Assembly (NCBI GenBank): GCA_964016885.1
Contig: OZ024745.1
Span: 56,473,800 to 56,537,799 of the forward strand
Reading direction: 5' to 3'
Length of the DNA stretch: 64,000 bases
Origin: Eledone cirrhosa
Lineage: Eukaryota > Mollusca > Cephalopoda > Octopoda > Eledonidae
Within the stretch, counting starts at the first letter, position 1, and each line of letters starts with the position of its first letter. Shown here piece by piece: positions 1 to 13,141 of the stretch. A program made the translations under genes and the position numbers. The notes beneath the pieces are model-generated. The model did not search any database. It was not told the origin of the DNA and saw nothing but the letters and a program-made list of their open reading frames with translations.

Positions 1-794
1 AATCTACGTTTTAAATACATTCATTTCCTAATAATAAGAAAACAAATCATCCAGATATTATCTGCAACTGATACTCCTCTAAACTCCACGAATATGGAAT
101 TCTTCCACACGGGGCACGAGTAAAAGCTTTGTGAAAGAATTGCACGGATATTAGGGTGATCACCCAATAAAATATAGCGTTAAATATCAACTGCACCAAC
201 TTCGCAAATCTTAAAAGCATGCAAATACTTGGTACATTCATCTACGTTGAATGTAAATACTTATAATAAATTCCTAGGATTCTAAAGGTATAAACTCGTT
301 GGCTTCGTTCAAAATTAGTCATAGTATTTTAAATTGAAGGAATCTGTATGAGTGCTCATGAATTCAGTGACATTTTAATGAATAAATACAAGTTTTCCCG
401 TAGGACATTTATATATTCATGTAAATATTTACCTCGGCAAACGCTCTTGAAATAGAAATAGTTTCTTATTTAGCTTCCCAATATATATGGCCGTCATTTC
501 ATCACAAATTGTTTGTATATAAGTCTTCTTCCACTTATACGCAAATTGTTCTCACGAAATTATCAAAAAATTAGCTCATAAAATAGTACGCCATGTCAGA
601 AGATAGTACTATGTCTTCGGATATGTTATCCTCTTATAAACTCGTCAGACTTTTACGACAGATATATTAAACACCGACTCCTCATTATATATATGTACAT
701 GAGTATATGTGTATGTGTTTTTCATATATAAATGTGCGAGAATATCTGTAAAAATATTTGCACATATATTCATATGTATATAATGTACAGATAA
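1..794. other. AT-rich sequence, no gene seen
   Basis: No ORF of recognisable family, no tRNA-like box and no terminal repeat was seen. The sequence is ordinary AT-rich intergenic DNA leading into a microsatellite. Confidence 0.5.

Positions 795-876
<82 letters not shown>
795..876. repeat. (CA)n-(TA)n microsatellite
   Basis: A short CA tract runs directly into an uninterrupted TA tract. CA joined to TA is the commonest microsatellite form in this window and recurs at many other positions. Confidence 0.95.
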
Positions 877-879
<3 letters not shown>

Positions 880-3800
880 AGAAATTCAAATGTCTTGCTG
901 ATCCGTTGGTTTTTGTTGGCATAGGTCGGTGGCAGATGTCAGTTCGTGACCAACGGGCGTTGCTGTTGACGTTTTCCGCCCGGTAACCTTTATGTCCAGT
1001 TGGTAAGACTATTTGTCATTGTGATAAATTACTTTGAAGCATTCCCAATAAATACAAATTCGATGAACTCTTATAAAAAATATAATCATATATATATATA
1101 ACATTTTTCTCTTGCTTTCGGATATTTGTGAGCGATTCGAATTCCATAAACAAAGTTGCGCTGAAGAGAATAACATAATTTTTTGTGATGATGTGGTTTA
1201 CTCAAAGGTCACCACTCATTCCTCGGTATAATAATGAAGTATTTCATATACTATTAATTAATCTATTCAGATGTTATTTAATCTTGGATTTGAGCGAGAT
1301 CTTACCGCTTTCAGTAAAGAATCGTGATAAACAGAGGCAAACTCTCCTACCCAGTATTACATTATCTTTGGCCGTTTTTAAATATTCCAGTGGAGACGAA
1401 CTGCAGTACGTAAAACCTAACCCATTTCTCCAAACTTTTCGATATGCCATTTGCTGTGTTTAGACACAAAGGCAAATGATGATTGTCGTAGTAATCCTTC
1501 ATGTTTCCGTATAAAGTAGTCTAGTTATAAAGGACACGTAACATCAATATACAATGAGATAAATGATAGAGATATACATCGATACAGAATAAACGTATTT
1601 GGTGATCGGATATAAAGAACGAATATATTATTGTAAAATTAAATGATACAGATCCGATAAGTTTAATTATCATGCAATGTATTGTAAGAATATTCATGAA
1701 ATGGGAATTTGAGACATGTTGTACGTGTATGTGAAGAAATGTGTTTTGATATATCATCGTCTCAGACATGGTTAGCACGTTCATTTACACTCTGATATCG
1801 TCAAACATATTAGATATCCACTTCAAATTGATCTCATACCATAAGGAACGTATAAACAAGCAAACATCATATCAAAAAATAAACATGATTGGTGATATAA
1901 ATCTAAATCTCTGGTGTTAAAGTATACACATATCAAATTCACGCACTACAAAGGAAGAAGTATAGACACCAACAACACTTCACGTACTGAAGATGAAATT
2001 CCAATAAGTAGGAATTTCACAACTGCAAGGGACTCATGGGGAATTATTAAAACATACTGTTAATAAAGCTAAAAGTTAAAAATAATTACGTTCATAATAC
2101 AATGCAAAATAAAAAAAAATCTGTTCCATATATACACGAATAAATATATATATATTTTAATTTACTATATATTTACATATATACATATATATTTACATAT
2201 ATACTTACATATATACTTACACACACACACTTACACAAACACACACACACAAACACACATACACACGCACACATATATATATAGTGGTAAGAAACTCCCA
2301 AGAGAGCTGGAAAGTTGTAGGTCTTCAGAGAAAAAAAAAGAAAAAAAAAACATCAACTGTTACAGCCCTTAACATATTACGCACTAAGTGAGCCGGGACG
2401 CATATAGGTGACAACTCCTGGGTTCAATACATATAGTAATTCGGATATCGGAGAATTGTGTATTTAAACCGTGTGAAGATTTATTCAAAAGATCCAACTC
2501 GAAATCCTGTCCATCGCCTCTGCTTTCAAACGCTTCCTTGAGTTTGGAAAAATAACATAAGTTGTGAAGGCTGCAGTAAGATCAACGTTATCATGACTTC
2601 CCCAGTGTAGTGTTTGATATGTATAGGATGGGAGGGTGTGAAGTCGAAGTCAGAGTAGGTGTCAGGGGACTTGAAGATGGCTGAGGGTTTGACGAAACGA
2701 TCGGAGGGATAATTACGGCGACAGAGATATTTAGGGAGTGGAGAGAAGTGGGGTAGTTAGAGGAGGTGAAGTTGAGAGTAGAGTGGTTGGAGGACAGGTG
2801 AACCAATAGTAACTAAATGTTACACAATATAGAATATATATATATATATGGCTGTGTCTGGGTGTGTGTGCGTGTGTGTGTTTGTGTGACTGTATGTGTT
2901 GTGTGAGAGTGCTTTACACATGTCATGCTGTTACTGCTCATAAGCAGCACATCTCCATTCCCCCTATTGCTATATCTATTTATTTCTGTTAGTTTTGTCA
3001 CCTGAGTAAATTATGCTTCGCTTACCACGTCTAATGTCATTGAAACCTGTCAGTTCCTGACACCTATCGGCTTTAGAGGCAAAATCCACTTTAATACATT
3101 TTCCATATATTCCAAGAATAAAAATTAATTGATGATATTTTTTCACGTTTTCACTTTGCTTGGGGATTATAAATTTTACGGAATTCTTCAAGATTATTTT
3201 GCTTTTTTGTGAATTGCATGTATTTTAACTCATCCGACTCTCTAAAAACCACGATAATGCTGTTTAATTGGCAATTTGTTTAAAATATGAAAAGAATGTA
3301 ATAATAAACAATCATACTTAAACATCCATTCAAATGAGAAAAGAAGACATCTTTAATTGTTGGAGTGATAAATGATGCATATTATTTAATATGACAGAAC
3401 AAAAATGACCTGGAGTAAAAAGTACTTTTATGTGTTTCTTGTTTTCTATATATCCTATGCAAGGTTATACTGAAACTGGGAATTTGCTTTCACATATTGT
3501 TTGTAAATAGAATTTAGTATATTGTTAATATTTAGAGAAAATGGCCCAATCATGTAATCATTCACTCACAAAACCATATACGCTGGTAAATGATGAGTAG
3601 AAATGACATATTATTCAACCCTGTAGATACCTTACCACACTAACTATATGCTTTCAATTCTTGTCAAAAGCTCCAGGCAATAATTTAACGCACGGAGACA
3701 ATTATATTTATCTCGCCTTTGAATCTGTGAATAGTTTTTTTGTAAAGTTGAGATATTTTTATGTCCTCATTAATTTTCAGAAATACGTTTATGATTTTTC

Positions 3801-4490
3801 CACCTCTAAAAGTACATGCCTTAGTACAATTAACTGATAGTTTTATTGTTCATAATGCTTCGTAAATAACCAGCTTATAAAAGAACGTGGAGTTAATACT
3901 AAAACTTGAGATAGTATGTATGAAATTACAAATGAATATATATTCAAAGCGTCAAATGTAAATCAGAAAATAATTTGGTTAATACAGAGATATGGGGAGA
4001 GCGAGAGAAATGGAGGCAATGAAATTGGGAGTTCGGCTCTTCCACTTCGGGCCATATACTTGTGGTTGTGTTCCTTATCTATAGAGTGCATGTACAACAA
4101 CAACCACCTTTGAACTCTTTTCATCAGAATTGTCTCCGCTGTACCAACAGATTCAGATATCATTTGATTAATGACGTGGAATTGGTTCTGATTGATTCAC
4201 TTTTTGCAAATATATAAAATATCCTATGGTGAGAAAAACACTTGTCAGCTGCCGCTGTGAAGAATGGTATTTCGTATATCTCAAAATATTGATGCCCTTC
4301 ATCTTGTCTCTATTAGTGTAAAAGGGATGAAATAATTCGGTCATCGTATCAACAACAGACATTCTGAACTAATACCAACGATACAAGGGGCTATATCGTA
4401 AATATACACACACTCAACTACGCGCATTTACTAAAAAGACGTATATATGTGAGTGTGTTTATGTGAACGATGAGTTAATATCTGTATACA
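877..4490. other. Intergenic stretch with short microsatellites, no gene seen
   Basis: Open frames here, the longest about 90 codons near 1185, have no recognisable domain and look like chance ORFs. The stretch holds CA/TA tracts at about 2218-2281, a TA and TG tract at 2836-2891, and a purine-rich G/A segment at about 2620-2805 without a clear repeat unit. Nothing else is supported. Confidence 0.45.
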
Positions 4491-4494
4491 ACAA

Positions 4495-5474
4495 CTACAA
4501 CGGTACGCGATGGGACCCACCCACAGCCCCGGCGGACGGAATGGAGAAGGCGTTTCCCCGGAGGACGGCAAGGGAGACGCGCTGGAAAAGCCGCCACTCC
4601 AACTCGCGTGGCTCACACCTGCGGATGGCCAGCTCAGCGCTTATGGTGGTGAGTAAGGAGGTAGCCCTGGTGCCGAAGATACCAGAAGTCTCCACTGCCA
4701 GGGGTATGACAGCAAACCTGTCGGTGAGCGACCGGTATTTGAGGAGTTTGGCCCCCTCAGCCCGACGTGCAGCAGAACCTGGGTCAGTCGCAGACTGCAC
4801 CAGATTGCGGCTGCAGAAAGTGTCAGTGCAAGTGGCATCCTAGACGAGGGGTTTGCCACCGCGGAACGGGAAGATGGTCATACCATCTGGCCTTTTGCCG
4901 TTCCGTCGATCCAGCCCCACCGACTTGAGCTGGGAAGGGAAGCCTGCAGCGTCCAAGCCATGCTTAATGACCTCGTTGAGGGAGGCATGGCGTGGAATGC
5001 GGCCGGCACTGTGGCGACAGGAAATCGGGTGGATGCCGAAAGAGTCCACGGTGGAACCGCAGCGACATCGATGTGGCTGGCAGATCCGGAGGGCGAGCCT
5101 CAGGTAAACGCCGATGCGCAGGCTATGGTTGTCTAGCTGCGTGCCAGTGGGGAAGAAGGGCAGGGCATGGAGCCAGGCACCACTGTGGGGGTTTGGAGGC
5201 CGCACGAAAACAAGCAAGGCCGTGCTGGTCGAGCTGGCGCGTGAGCCTGTCTGAGGCCAGGCTGCACTGGATGGCATCCCAAGTGCGTTGGGGGGGGACT
5301 TGACGTCAACAGGGGGAGAAGGAGGAGGGACGTCTACTGGGCTGAGTCCCCGCCGGTCCCACGTCTCACAGGCGGCCTCACGTTCTCTGAACACCGAGGG
5401 TTCTGTTATGTGTTGAAGATCCTTGCTGACGAGGACGCGGCACGAGGTTACCGACGAAAGATACGCTGGCAAAG
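4495..5474 (-). pseudogene. Retroelement C-terminal end with restriction-like endonuclease signature, copy 1
   Basis: On the minus strand one frame runs from about 5474 to 4495, broken by a single stop at 4840-4842. Reading 5' to 3' it carries a CCHC-like cluster (CRCG, then HPISC), an R-x2-RH segment, then KRPDG followed about 15 residues later by an aspartate. This order (CCHC, RH, K/R-PD-x(12-15)-D) is the signature of the restriction-like endonuclease at the C-terminus of R2/R4-type retroelements. The stop replaces the tryptophan expected just before that aspartate, turning a probable TGG into TAG. After the stop the frame continues through a conserved tail (AVETSG, RGNAFSI) to 4495. No reverse transcriptase was seen upstream, so this is a 5'-truncated copy. 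Seen: motifs, stop and frame continuity. Inferred: family. The copy at 12330-12863 is homologous. Confidence 0.65.
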
Positions 5475-5730
5475 CTAGTGAGATCGGGGACCGGAGGTCA
5501 AGGCCGCCATACCTGACAGGTAAAGTGGCCCTATGTTATTGAGTTTTCTTACAGCTGCTGCATGTTGTATTGGGTCAACAAACATTTCTCCGACAACAAG
5601 AAGGTCATCCATTTCCTCAATCATTCTCATATTTAAATTTGATTCTGTTTTGAGAAGATCAGAATAGCGTTTGTACATTCGCTTTTGTATGGATGCAGCA
5701 TATATCCATAAAGAGCTGGTGGCCACAGAC

Positions 5731-5830
5731 AAGAAGAAGAAGAAGAAGAAGAAGAAGAAGAAGAAGAAGAAGAAGAAGAAGAAGAAGAAATAAATTCTGT
5801 GCGCAAGTGGATAATAATAATAATAATACC
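5731..5830. repeat. (AAG)n and (AAT)n trinucleotide tracts
   Basis: About twenty AAG units (5731-5789) are followed after 20 bp by a short AAT run. The long polyserine and polyleucine minus-strand frames across it are artefacts of the repeat. Confidence 0.95.
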
Positions 5831-6655
5831 AACAACAAGAACGACACAAATCAACTACAACGATAATAACAACGTTAATAATTATCATTTTTATTGATAT
5901 TATTATTCTCATCATGACACTATAACGTTATCCTAATGATGAGTATGATCATATTGTTATCATCGCCAATATCACTAGCATTTTGCGCATGGGCCCCAAT
6001 AAGTCTAATTAAATATATTTTCGTTTAGTCATCTATACATCGAAAAGAAATCTAGCTGTCGATTTTAGCAATATTTTAATGTATAATATCGAGAAGTGCA
6101 TTCAAATTGTTTGTGTCAGAAACTAGGCTACAACGACAATTAATTTCCAGATTTCGTATTTCAGTATCATTCGTTAAAACAATTTAGACAACATACAAAA
6201 ACCGACGAAGTAATGACAAAAGAAATTCCATGATTATCTTCTAGGTTATAACAGCTTTGACTGATATTAGAGTTAGCTAATGGCATATTTTAGATAAATA
6301 CCTTCGGAGGTGGTCAATAAAATATTGAAATATTTTTTTGAGATTTAATTATGATTCGATTCATATGGCATTTGATTACTGAAGAGGTCGCGGATTGAAA
6401 TGACACTCAGATTGTGTACTTCATAGGCATTTAATTAAGTGAAAATATAGTTGACAACACACATAGCAGAGAAATCTATATAAAGTGTATCTTCATGATT
6501 TTGGGGGCTCAATTATACAGTCGCCACGATAATTTGGTAATTCCGTGTAATATATAGTTCATGTCCATGCCATATTACATCATGTCAAAATTTTCTTCTG
6601 AGTTAGTAAACACACGGCATCTGAATATTCATTTACACGCGCACACACATACACC

Positions 6656-6657
<2 letters not shown>
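5831..6657. other. AT-rich sequence, no gene seen
   Basis: No recognisable coding sequence, RNA gene or transposon end was seen. Confidence 0.4.
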
Positions 6658-6715
<58 letters not shown>

Positions 6716-6860
6716 TCATATTTATATGCTCATATACAAATGTATATATACATATATATATATGTATATATATATATATGTGTGTGTGTGTGTTTGTGTG
6801 TGCCTGTTTGTGTGTATGTCATGTTCGTGTGTGTTTACGTATGTGTATCTGTGTGTGAAT
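6658..6860. repeat. (TA)n followed by mixed TA/TG microsatellite
   Basis: A 57-bp TA tract is followed by degenerate TATG and GT repeats up to about 6860. The ORFs spanning it are runs of alternating Y/I and V/C and are not genes. Confidence 0.9.
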
Positions 6861-7410
6861 GTATACAGAGAGCGGGGGAAAATGATGTGTGGGAGAGAGA
6901 GGCGTGGAGAAAGTGAGAGAGTTACTTCCACTCTACGATTTAATTACAAGTTAGATGGCATTAAAGTGTATTATTTTAACTTTATTTTAATATCATCCCA
7001 ATTAAATTGAAATGTCGGATTTATATATTGAAATGCATTTAAAATCTAGATATATATATTCAAGCATGAAATGAATTTAATCATTAACCCTCGTAAACTT
7101 AATGTAGTTCCTCTAAGCATTTTATTTTTTATGTAGAAAGTTATTCAACTGAGACAACACATGTTCAGATGTGTAGTCGGTATTGTTTACTGCATATATG
7201 TTATTTATAGAGCATTTAAAACGCAATCCTCATAATAGATCAACATTACCATATATCTAGCGAGCCATGCAATTAATTAACCCATATATATATACACATA
7301 CTAAAGCCTTCCCATCTCAAACGGTCTAAGAAAAGCGCTGCCTAAGGTTTTACTGTAGAACATTTTGTTTGTTTTTAAATAATTAAATAATTCTAATTAT
7401 CTTTGTCGTA

Positions 7411-7800
7411 CTGCTGAGAAAGCTAATGGCTTTGTGTTTAGAGTGTTGGGCTTGCAATTGTGAGGTTCTGAGTTTGATGCTCAGACCGGGTGATGCGTTT
7501 TCCTTGAGCAAGACACTATTTCACGTTGCTTCAATCCACTCAGTTGTGAAATGGGTTACGATGTCACTGGTGCCAAGCTGCATCGGCCTTTGCCTTTCCC
7601 TTGGACAACATTAGTGACACGGAGAGAGGCGACTGGCATGAATGGCTGACTGCTGGTCTCCCACAAACATCCTTGTTCGGACTTGCACATCAGAAGAGAG
7701 CATGCTAGATATAATTCCCATGGTCATTCGTAATCCTATGTGGGTGACTGGGTCTTTTAACTGCTGTGGAAGAAGCATTGCCAGTTAGACTAGGTTGTAC
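7411..7800 (+). mobile_element. tRNA-related SINE, cephalopod type (longer family)
   Basis: The stretch starts with a pol III-like head: an A-box-like segment near 7420-7445 and a B-box-like GAGTTTGATGC near 7469. It continues into a conserved body containing the segment CTTGAGCAAGACACT, which recurs in octopus and squid SINEs. The body differs from the shorter SINE family found elsewhere in this window. The 3' boundary is uncertain because no clean tail or target-site duplication was identified. Head and body are seen; family membership rests on recall of cephalopod SINEs. Confidence 0.6.
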
Positions 7801-8582
<782 letters not shown>

Positions 8583-8642
8583 CGATATTAAATAAATGGA
8601 AACTATATTTATAAAACCATATTTATTTCAATATATATATTT

Positions 8643-8681
8643 CAGGGATATCATATTAACAATATGCTATGCCTTCCTCAG
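8643..8681 (-). ncRNA. Hammerhead-like core motif, adjacent to (TA)n
   Basis: Read on the minus strand: CTGAGGA (8681-8675), a 31-nt imperfect hairpin whose arms include CATATT/AATATG and AGG/CCT, then GAAA running straight into ATATATAT. CTGANGA and GAAA are the two invariant core strands of the hammerhead ribozyme. The AT run could form a loopless stem III. Stem I pairing is poor by eye, so activity is doubtful. The hairpin resembles the one at 50885-50911. Confidence 0.45.
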
Positions 8682-8796
8682 ACAAAATACAATATAGACA
8701 GTTTTATAGATAAATAGATTTGACATATATATATATTATTTCGTTTCTGAATTTGTTTAGCAAGATTCTTTATCTGAAAACGTGTGATGAAACCGA

Positions 8797-9214
8797 TATT
8801 GTTATGCTTTGGGAGGGTCATGTTGCCAATAAGAAACAGGGGCACCAGTTGCTTTCGCTGCAATTTATTATAAATTAAATTTATAATTTTAAGAATTTAT
8901 AAATTTCCGGTTGGTTGGTTCCATAACCGGACGGTTGTTCATATATTGTCAGAGTTCTGTCGTCAAACATTCTGTGACATCTTCAGTGACTGGGGATTCT
9001 TTTCTTTGTTTTTGTGTCTCTCAGTCACTGAAGAGGTCATAGAATGTGTGACGAAATATCTTTGACACTATATGTACAGCCGTCCGCTTATGGAACCAAC
9101 CAACCAATCGGAAATTTATAAATTCTTAAATTTATAAATTTAATTTATAATAAATTGCAGTGAAAGCAACTGGTGCCCCTGTTTCTTATTGGCAACATGA
9201 CCCTCCCAAAGCAT

Positions 9215-9222
<8 letters not shown>
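8797..9222. repeat. Palindromic element with about 200-bp inverted arms
   Basis: The left arm (from ATTGTTATGC at 8798) and the right arm (ending GCATAACAAT at 9220) are near-perfect reverse complements apart from a central spacer around 8990-9020. No coding piece lies inside. The right end abuts a (TA)n tract. The terminal 20-odd bases closely match the ends of the Penelope-like element at 45771-48423, so this is probably a non-coding palindrome built from PLE terminal repeats. That origin is inference. Confidence 0.8.
9028..9056 (+). ncRNA. Hammerhead-like core motif in the palindrome
   Basis: CTGAAGA (9028-9034), a hairpin closed by GTCA/TGAC (9036-9052), then GAAA (9053-9056). The mirrored sequence on the other arm (about 8970-8996, minus) keeps CTGAAGA and the hairpin but has lost GAAA. 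No convincing NUH site with matching stem I was found, so only the core is supported. Confidence 0.45.

Positions 9223-9274
<52 letters not shown>
9219..9274. repeat. (TA)n microsatellite
   Basis: Uninterrupted TA tract starting where the palindrome's right arm ends. Confidence 0.95.
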
Positions 9275-9277
<3 letters not shown>

Positions 9278-9479
9278 AATATATAGGAAAAACAAATACT
9301 CGACGTGAAGTATAGAAAAATGAAGAATTTAATCAAATGTTCGTTTTTAACATATGTTTCAATACAATATAAGTCTACGTAATGCTGGTTGCATAATACT
9401 GTTATTATTATGCACACTCATTAGCAATACATTAAATATTGAATTTCTTCAGAAAGATTTCAAAAAGATTTCAAAGTAT

Positions 9480-10880
9480 CGACGGTCTCGGGGGTTTCAG
9501 GTTTTCGTCGGTTTTGGGGATTTCGCCTGTTTAGGGAGTTTATGCTTTTTCTGGGGGTTAGGAGGTTCCAGGTCTTTTGGAGGTTTAGGGGCTTTCGAAG
9601 GTATAGGCGGTATAGGTTTCGGGCGATTAGGCGATTTCCTGGGTCTATAGGTTTTCTGGGGATTAGGCGGTTTCGGGGGTCTCTGGGTGTAACGGTGATT
9701 TAGTTGGTTTCGAGTGTTTTGGCGGTTTCAGTTGTTTTATGTGTTTAGTCGCTTTCGGGGATTTAGTCGGTTTCAGGGATTTAGGTGGGTTAAGGCGTTT
9801 CAAAGGTTAGGTGGCTTGGGGTTTTCGAGTTTTATGGTTTTCATGGCTTCAGGAGGTTTAGGGTTTTTCGTAGGTTTCAGCAGTTTCGACGGTTTCGGCG
9901 ATTTCCGGGCTTCCGAGGTCTTTGGCGGTTTCGGGGTATTCGGGGGTTTAGGTGGTTTCAGGTACTTAGGGATTTTGGGGGGTTTAGGTAGTATCGGGGG
10001 TTTGCGAGATTTGTGTTTTTGGGGTTTATAAGTGGTTTAGGGGGCTTCCAGATCGGTGGTTTAGGCGGTTTCGGGGGTTTATGAGATTTAAGGGGCCTAA
10101 GGGATTGCGGGAGCTTTAAGGTGTTCTGGGTTTTAGTTGGTTTCAGGTGTTCAGGAGGTTTAGAGGTTTTTGCGGGTATGGGCGGTTTTGGGTTTTCGGT
10201 GGTTTAAGGGGTTTAGGCAGTTTCAGTGGCTTAGTGTTTTACGGGTGTTTAGTCGGTTTCGGGGGTTTCGGTGGTTTCGGGGGTTTCGGTGGTTTCGGGG
10301 GTTTAGGTGGTTTCGGGGGTTTAGGCGGTTATGGCGGTTTCGGGGGTTTAGGCAGTTTCAGGGTTTGAGTAGATTTCGGGGGGCTTAGGGTTTTTCTGGG
10401 GTCTAGGCGGATTCGGTGGTTTCGGATGTTTCGGGGGTTTCAGGGGCTAGGGGATTTCTGAGGTTAGGCAGTTTTCGGAGTTTCGGTGGTTTAGGCGATT
10501 TCGGAGGATTCGGGAGTTTAGGGGTTTTCATGGATTTAGTCGGTTTCCAGTGTTTTGGGTTTAGGGGTTTTCATGGGTTTTGGCGGTTTCTTGTGTTTAG
10601 GTGGTTTTGGAGATTTAGGGGTATTCGGGAGTTTAGGGTTTCCGGGTGTTAGGCGGTTTTGGCGGTCTGAGGGGCTTACGGGTTTTCCGGGTTTTAGGCG
10701 GTTTCAGGGATTCAGTAGGTTTAGAGGTTTTCGCGGGTATAGGTGGTTTAGGTAGTTTCGTGGATAAGGCCGTTTCGGGGGTTTGGGCGGTTTCATGGTT
10801 TAAGCAGTTTCGGGTGTTTAGGCAGTTTGGTGGTTTCGGGGGTTGGGCGGTTTCGGGGGGCTCAAGGGTATCGGTGGGAT
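9480..10880. repeat. G/T-rich minisatellite, 9-bp unit of the form TTYGGNGGT
   Basis: About 1.4 kb of strand-biased G/T-rich sequence. It is clearest at 10255-10365, where TTCGGGGGT, TTCGGTGGT, TTAGGTGGT and TTAGGCGGT alternate without a break. Elsewhere units vary by substitution and one- to three-base indels. Because nine is a multiple of three, frames stay open and read FGG/LGG peptides of 60 to 105 codons (9354-10882), but the frame shifts repeatedly and there is no sign of a conserved protein. The plus strand is rich in GGG runs and could form G-quadruplexes. Units containing TTTAGGG occur but do not form a telomere-like array. Confidence 0.85.
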
Positions 10881-10904
10881 AGTTAGTCTCATGTGGTTTG
10901 GCCG

Positions 10905-11129
10905 TTTCTGTTGTTTTATAACTTGATAGATTTTATACTTAAAGAATTACATCAGAAATTCCGTAAAACTAATATATCTACTATTAAGGATATCAATATA
11001 GAAGGATTAGCAATAGTTAATAAACTAGATTTAGCTGACCGAACGGAGCCGTTTGAACCTCGACAACCAACCTTTAATCTAAAAGACCATAAAAGTAACT
11101 TTGAATCCAACCCTTGTATTAGATTATAA
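10905..11129 (+). pseudogene. Penelope-like element reverse transcriptase fragment (YRDD family)
   Basis: After the minisatellite one frame reads a stretch ending LADRTEPFEPRQPTFNLKDH and on to CIRL, then a stop at 11127. The phrase leading to TLKDHK-x-NF-x-NP-x-CRL is the N-terminal RT block of the same PLE family whose C-terminal half lies at 30117-31544. Only about 75 codons remain and no catalytic motif is included. The match is from pattern memory of the family, with good local agreement. Confidence 0.55.
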
Positions 11130-12000
11130 ACATTATTCTTCCTGCTATCATGGTTATAGTCCTCACTGCCACTCCCTTCACAGGAAGGGTAGCCTCTGTA
11201 ACAAGTGCTCGGTCAACGCAATTTGCATCCTATTTAAAAAGGCCCATTCATCAAGAAACAAATGAGAATTAGTTACGAAATGTAAACACTGGATCCAGGA
11301 ATTGTACATTTGCTTCAATCTTACATACGACTCCCGAGGATACAAAATAGAACACTTTCAACATCAAAAGCCGATGTACCGGTACCTTAGCTTGCCCGAA
11401 AGTAAATAAAGGAACTTGCATACCACCCATCTTAGTACTCATATGTCCGCCATCCCACCCTCCGTAGAGCCCCTGGTTTAGAACTTTTGACTCCTCTCCA
11501 TAAATAGTTTCATACTTGAGTCATCGTTTGCTCCTACCTCTCACCGATATTGTACATATTTATCCTATCTTAGATTTAAGCTTATTTTATTGTACTTAAT
11601 TGTTTTTATTCCACTTGGATTTCAATTTAATTTAATTTAATTTATACATTTATTTCCTTATTTATTGGTTCTAATTTTCATTTTTCTTAGATTTTAATTT
11701 TTAAATTCTAAATATGGTTTGTGCATAGACATGACGTTCAAGCGAATACTCTTAGTTGCCAACTATCTTATCTTCTTTCCTCCCACATTTGTTGTCAACC
11801 CTTAAGCATTATCTGAAGTTTTGCCACGAGACCAGACTCCATCACCCTATTTTACACATCCACCCAACATTGATTTTTCTTTCTCTTCTTCCTTTCCATC
11901 TACCCCACTTCCTCTTTCAACCTTTTCTATCTTCCTTTTCATACTTCCTCTCTATCTTCTATCTTTCCGCGCGCGCGCGTGTGTGAGTGTGAAAGAGAGG
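11130..12000. other. Unannotated sequence
   Basis: T/C-rich segments (11756-11960) give frames rich in S, F, L and P without a recognisable domain. No element boundary was found. Confidence 0.35.
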
Positions 12001-12023
12001 GCAATATATGTATGTATATATGG

Positions 12024-12047
12024 TGGTGGTGGTGGTGGTGGTGGTGG
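12024..12047. repeat. (GGT)n microsatellite
   Basis: Eight perfect GGT units, giving a polyglycine stretch in one frame. Confidence 0.95.
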
Positions 12048-12329
12048 GGTAACCACAATTCCCTGCTACCTATTATCCCATCGCTATAAAGTGATAGCCT
12101 TTCATTGAACTTCTACCCATGCCAGCATTAGATCCTATTACCCTATTCTAAACCCCCACACTCGATATTGCCTTTTGTCATATCTTTTTTTAAAATTTAC
12201 TTTTCTTCTTATCGTCTCTTCTTCCTTCTCCACTTTCTTCTCCATTTATATACCATTCTTTCTTCCTATCCATATGAGGTGTAGTAAATAAATATATACA
12301 TATATACATTAGGTCTGAACATAATGGAA

Positions 12330-12863
12330 TCAAATTCCCATTGTCACTGCTTCCGACTCTATGGAGAGGATAGAGAAAGCGTTTGACCAGAGTATGGTGA
12401 GCGAGACGCGTTGGAAGAGCCATTCCAGATCTCGAGAGTCACACATGTGGGTAGCTAACTCCATGCCGATAGTAGTGTGTACGGAGGTGTTCCTAGGAGC
12501 AAGGACACCAGAAGTCTCCACTACTACGAGGTCGACCGCAAACTTGTCGGAGAGTGACCAATATTTGGAGAGTTTACCCATCTCAGCCCAAAATGAAGCA
12601 GAGTTTAGGTTAGTCACAGACTTCACCAGGTTGCCGCTGGAGAAGGTGTCGCTGCATCTGGCATTTCAGATGAGGGGTTTACCACCGCAGGACGACAACA
12701 TGGTCATGTCGTCTGGTCTTTTTCCGTCCCCTCGGTCCAGCCGCGATGGCTGGATCTGGGAGGAGAGGCCTGCAGTATCCAAGCCATGGTTTATGATCCC
12801 CTTCAATTTTTGCTTCAATTCCCTCCTCTTATTTCCCTTAAATTTGACACGTTTTCTAGACAA
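12330..12863 (-). pseudogene. Retroelement C-terminal end with restriction-like endonuclease signature, copy 2
   Basis: Homologous to 4495-5474 and also on the minus strand. The frame (12863 to 12330) carries INHGLDTAG, then [17 protein letters not shown], a stop at 12666-12668, and a long tail with VVETSG, EWLFQR and SNAFSIL. The RPD of the nuclease signature is present. The stop (TGA) stands in place of the same tryptophan codon that is TAG in copy 1, and the next codon, expected aspartate, is AAT (asparagine). The upstream CCHC portion is missing, so this copy is shorter. Homology between the copies is seen directly; the nuclease assignment follows the family signature. Confidence 0.65.
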
Positions 12864-12979
12864 AGGCTAGAAGACGTAAATAGCCGAGTTTGCGGTCAAT
12901 CCTCTCCTTTTATTAATATACCAATCGGCATTATACCTTGTACCGAGTACTTCTCTGATTTATGGTCCCAGTACCGCAG

Positions 12980-12981
<2 letters not shown>

Positions 12982-13043
<62 letters not shown>

Positions 13044-13046
13044 TAT

Positions 13047-13135
<89 letters not shown>

Positions 13136-13141
13136 AATTTA

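Noticed and set aside
1185..1463. 92-codon ORF
   Set aside because: No recognisable domain, no coding-like composition and no neighbours supporting a gene.
2380..2440. GGGTTCAATAC as a possible tRNA B-box
   Set aside because: No A-box at the right distance and no cloverleaf; the SINE body is absent.
5633..5915. Polyserine and polyleucine frames on the minus strand
   Set aside because: They are translations of the AAG microsatellite and carry no other conserved sequence.
9354..10882. Glycine- and phenylalanine-rich frames, possible silk-like or structural protein
   Set aside because: The frame changes repeatedly, there is no signal peptide or consistent start, and the 9-bp repeat explains the open frames.
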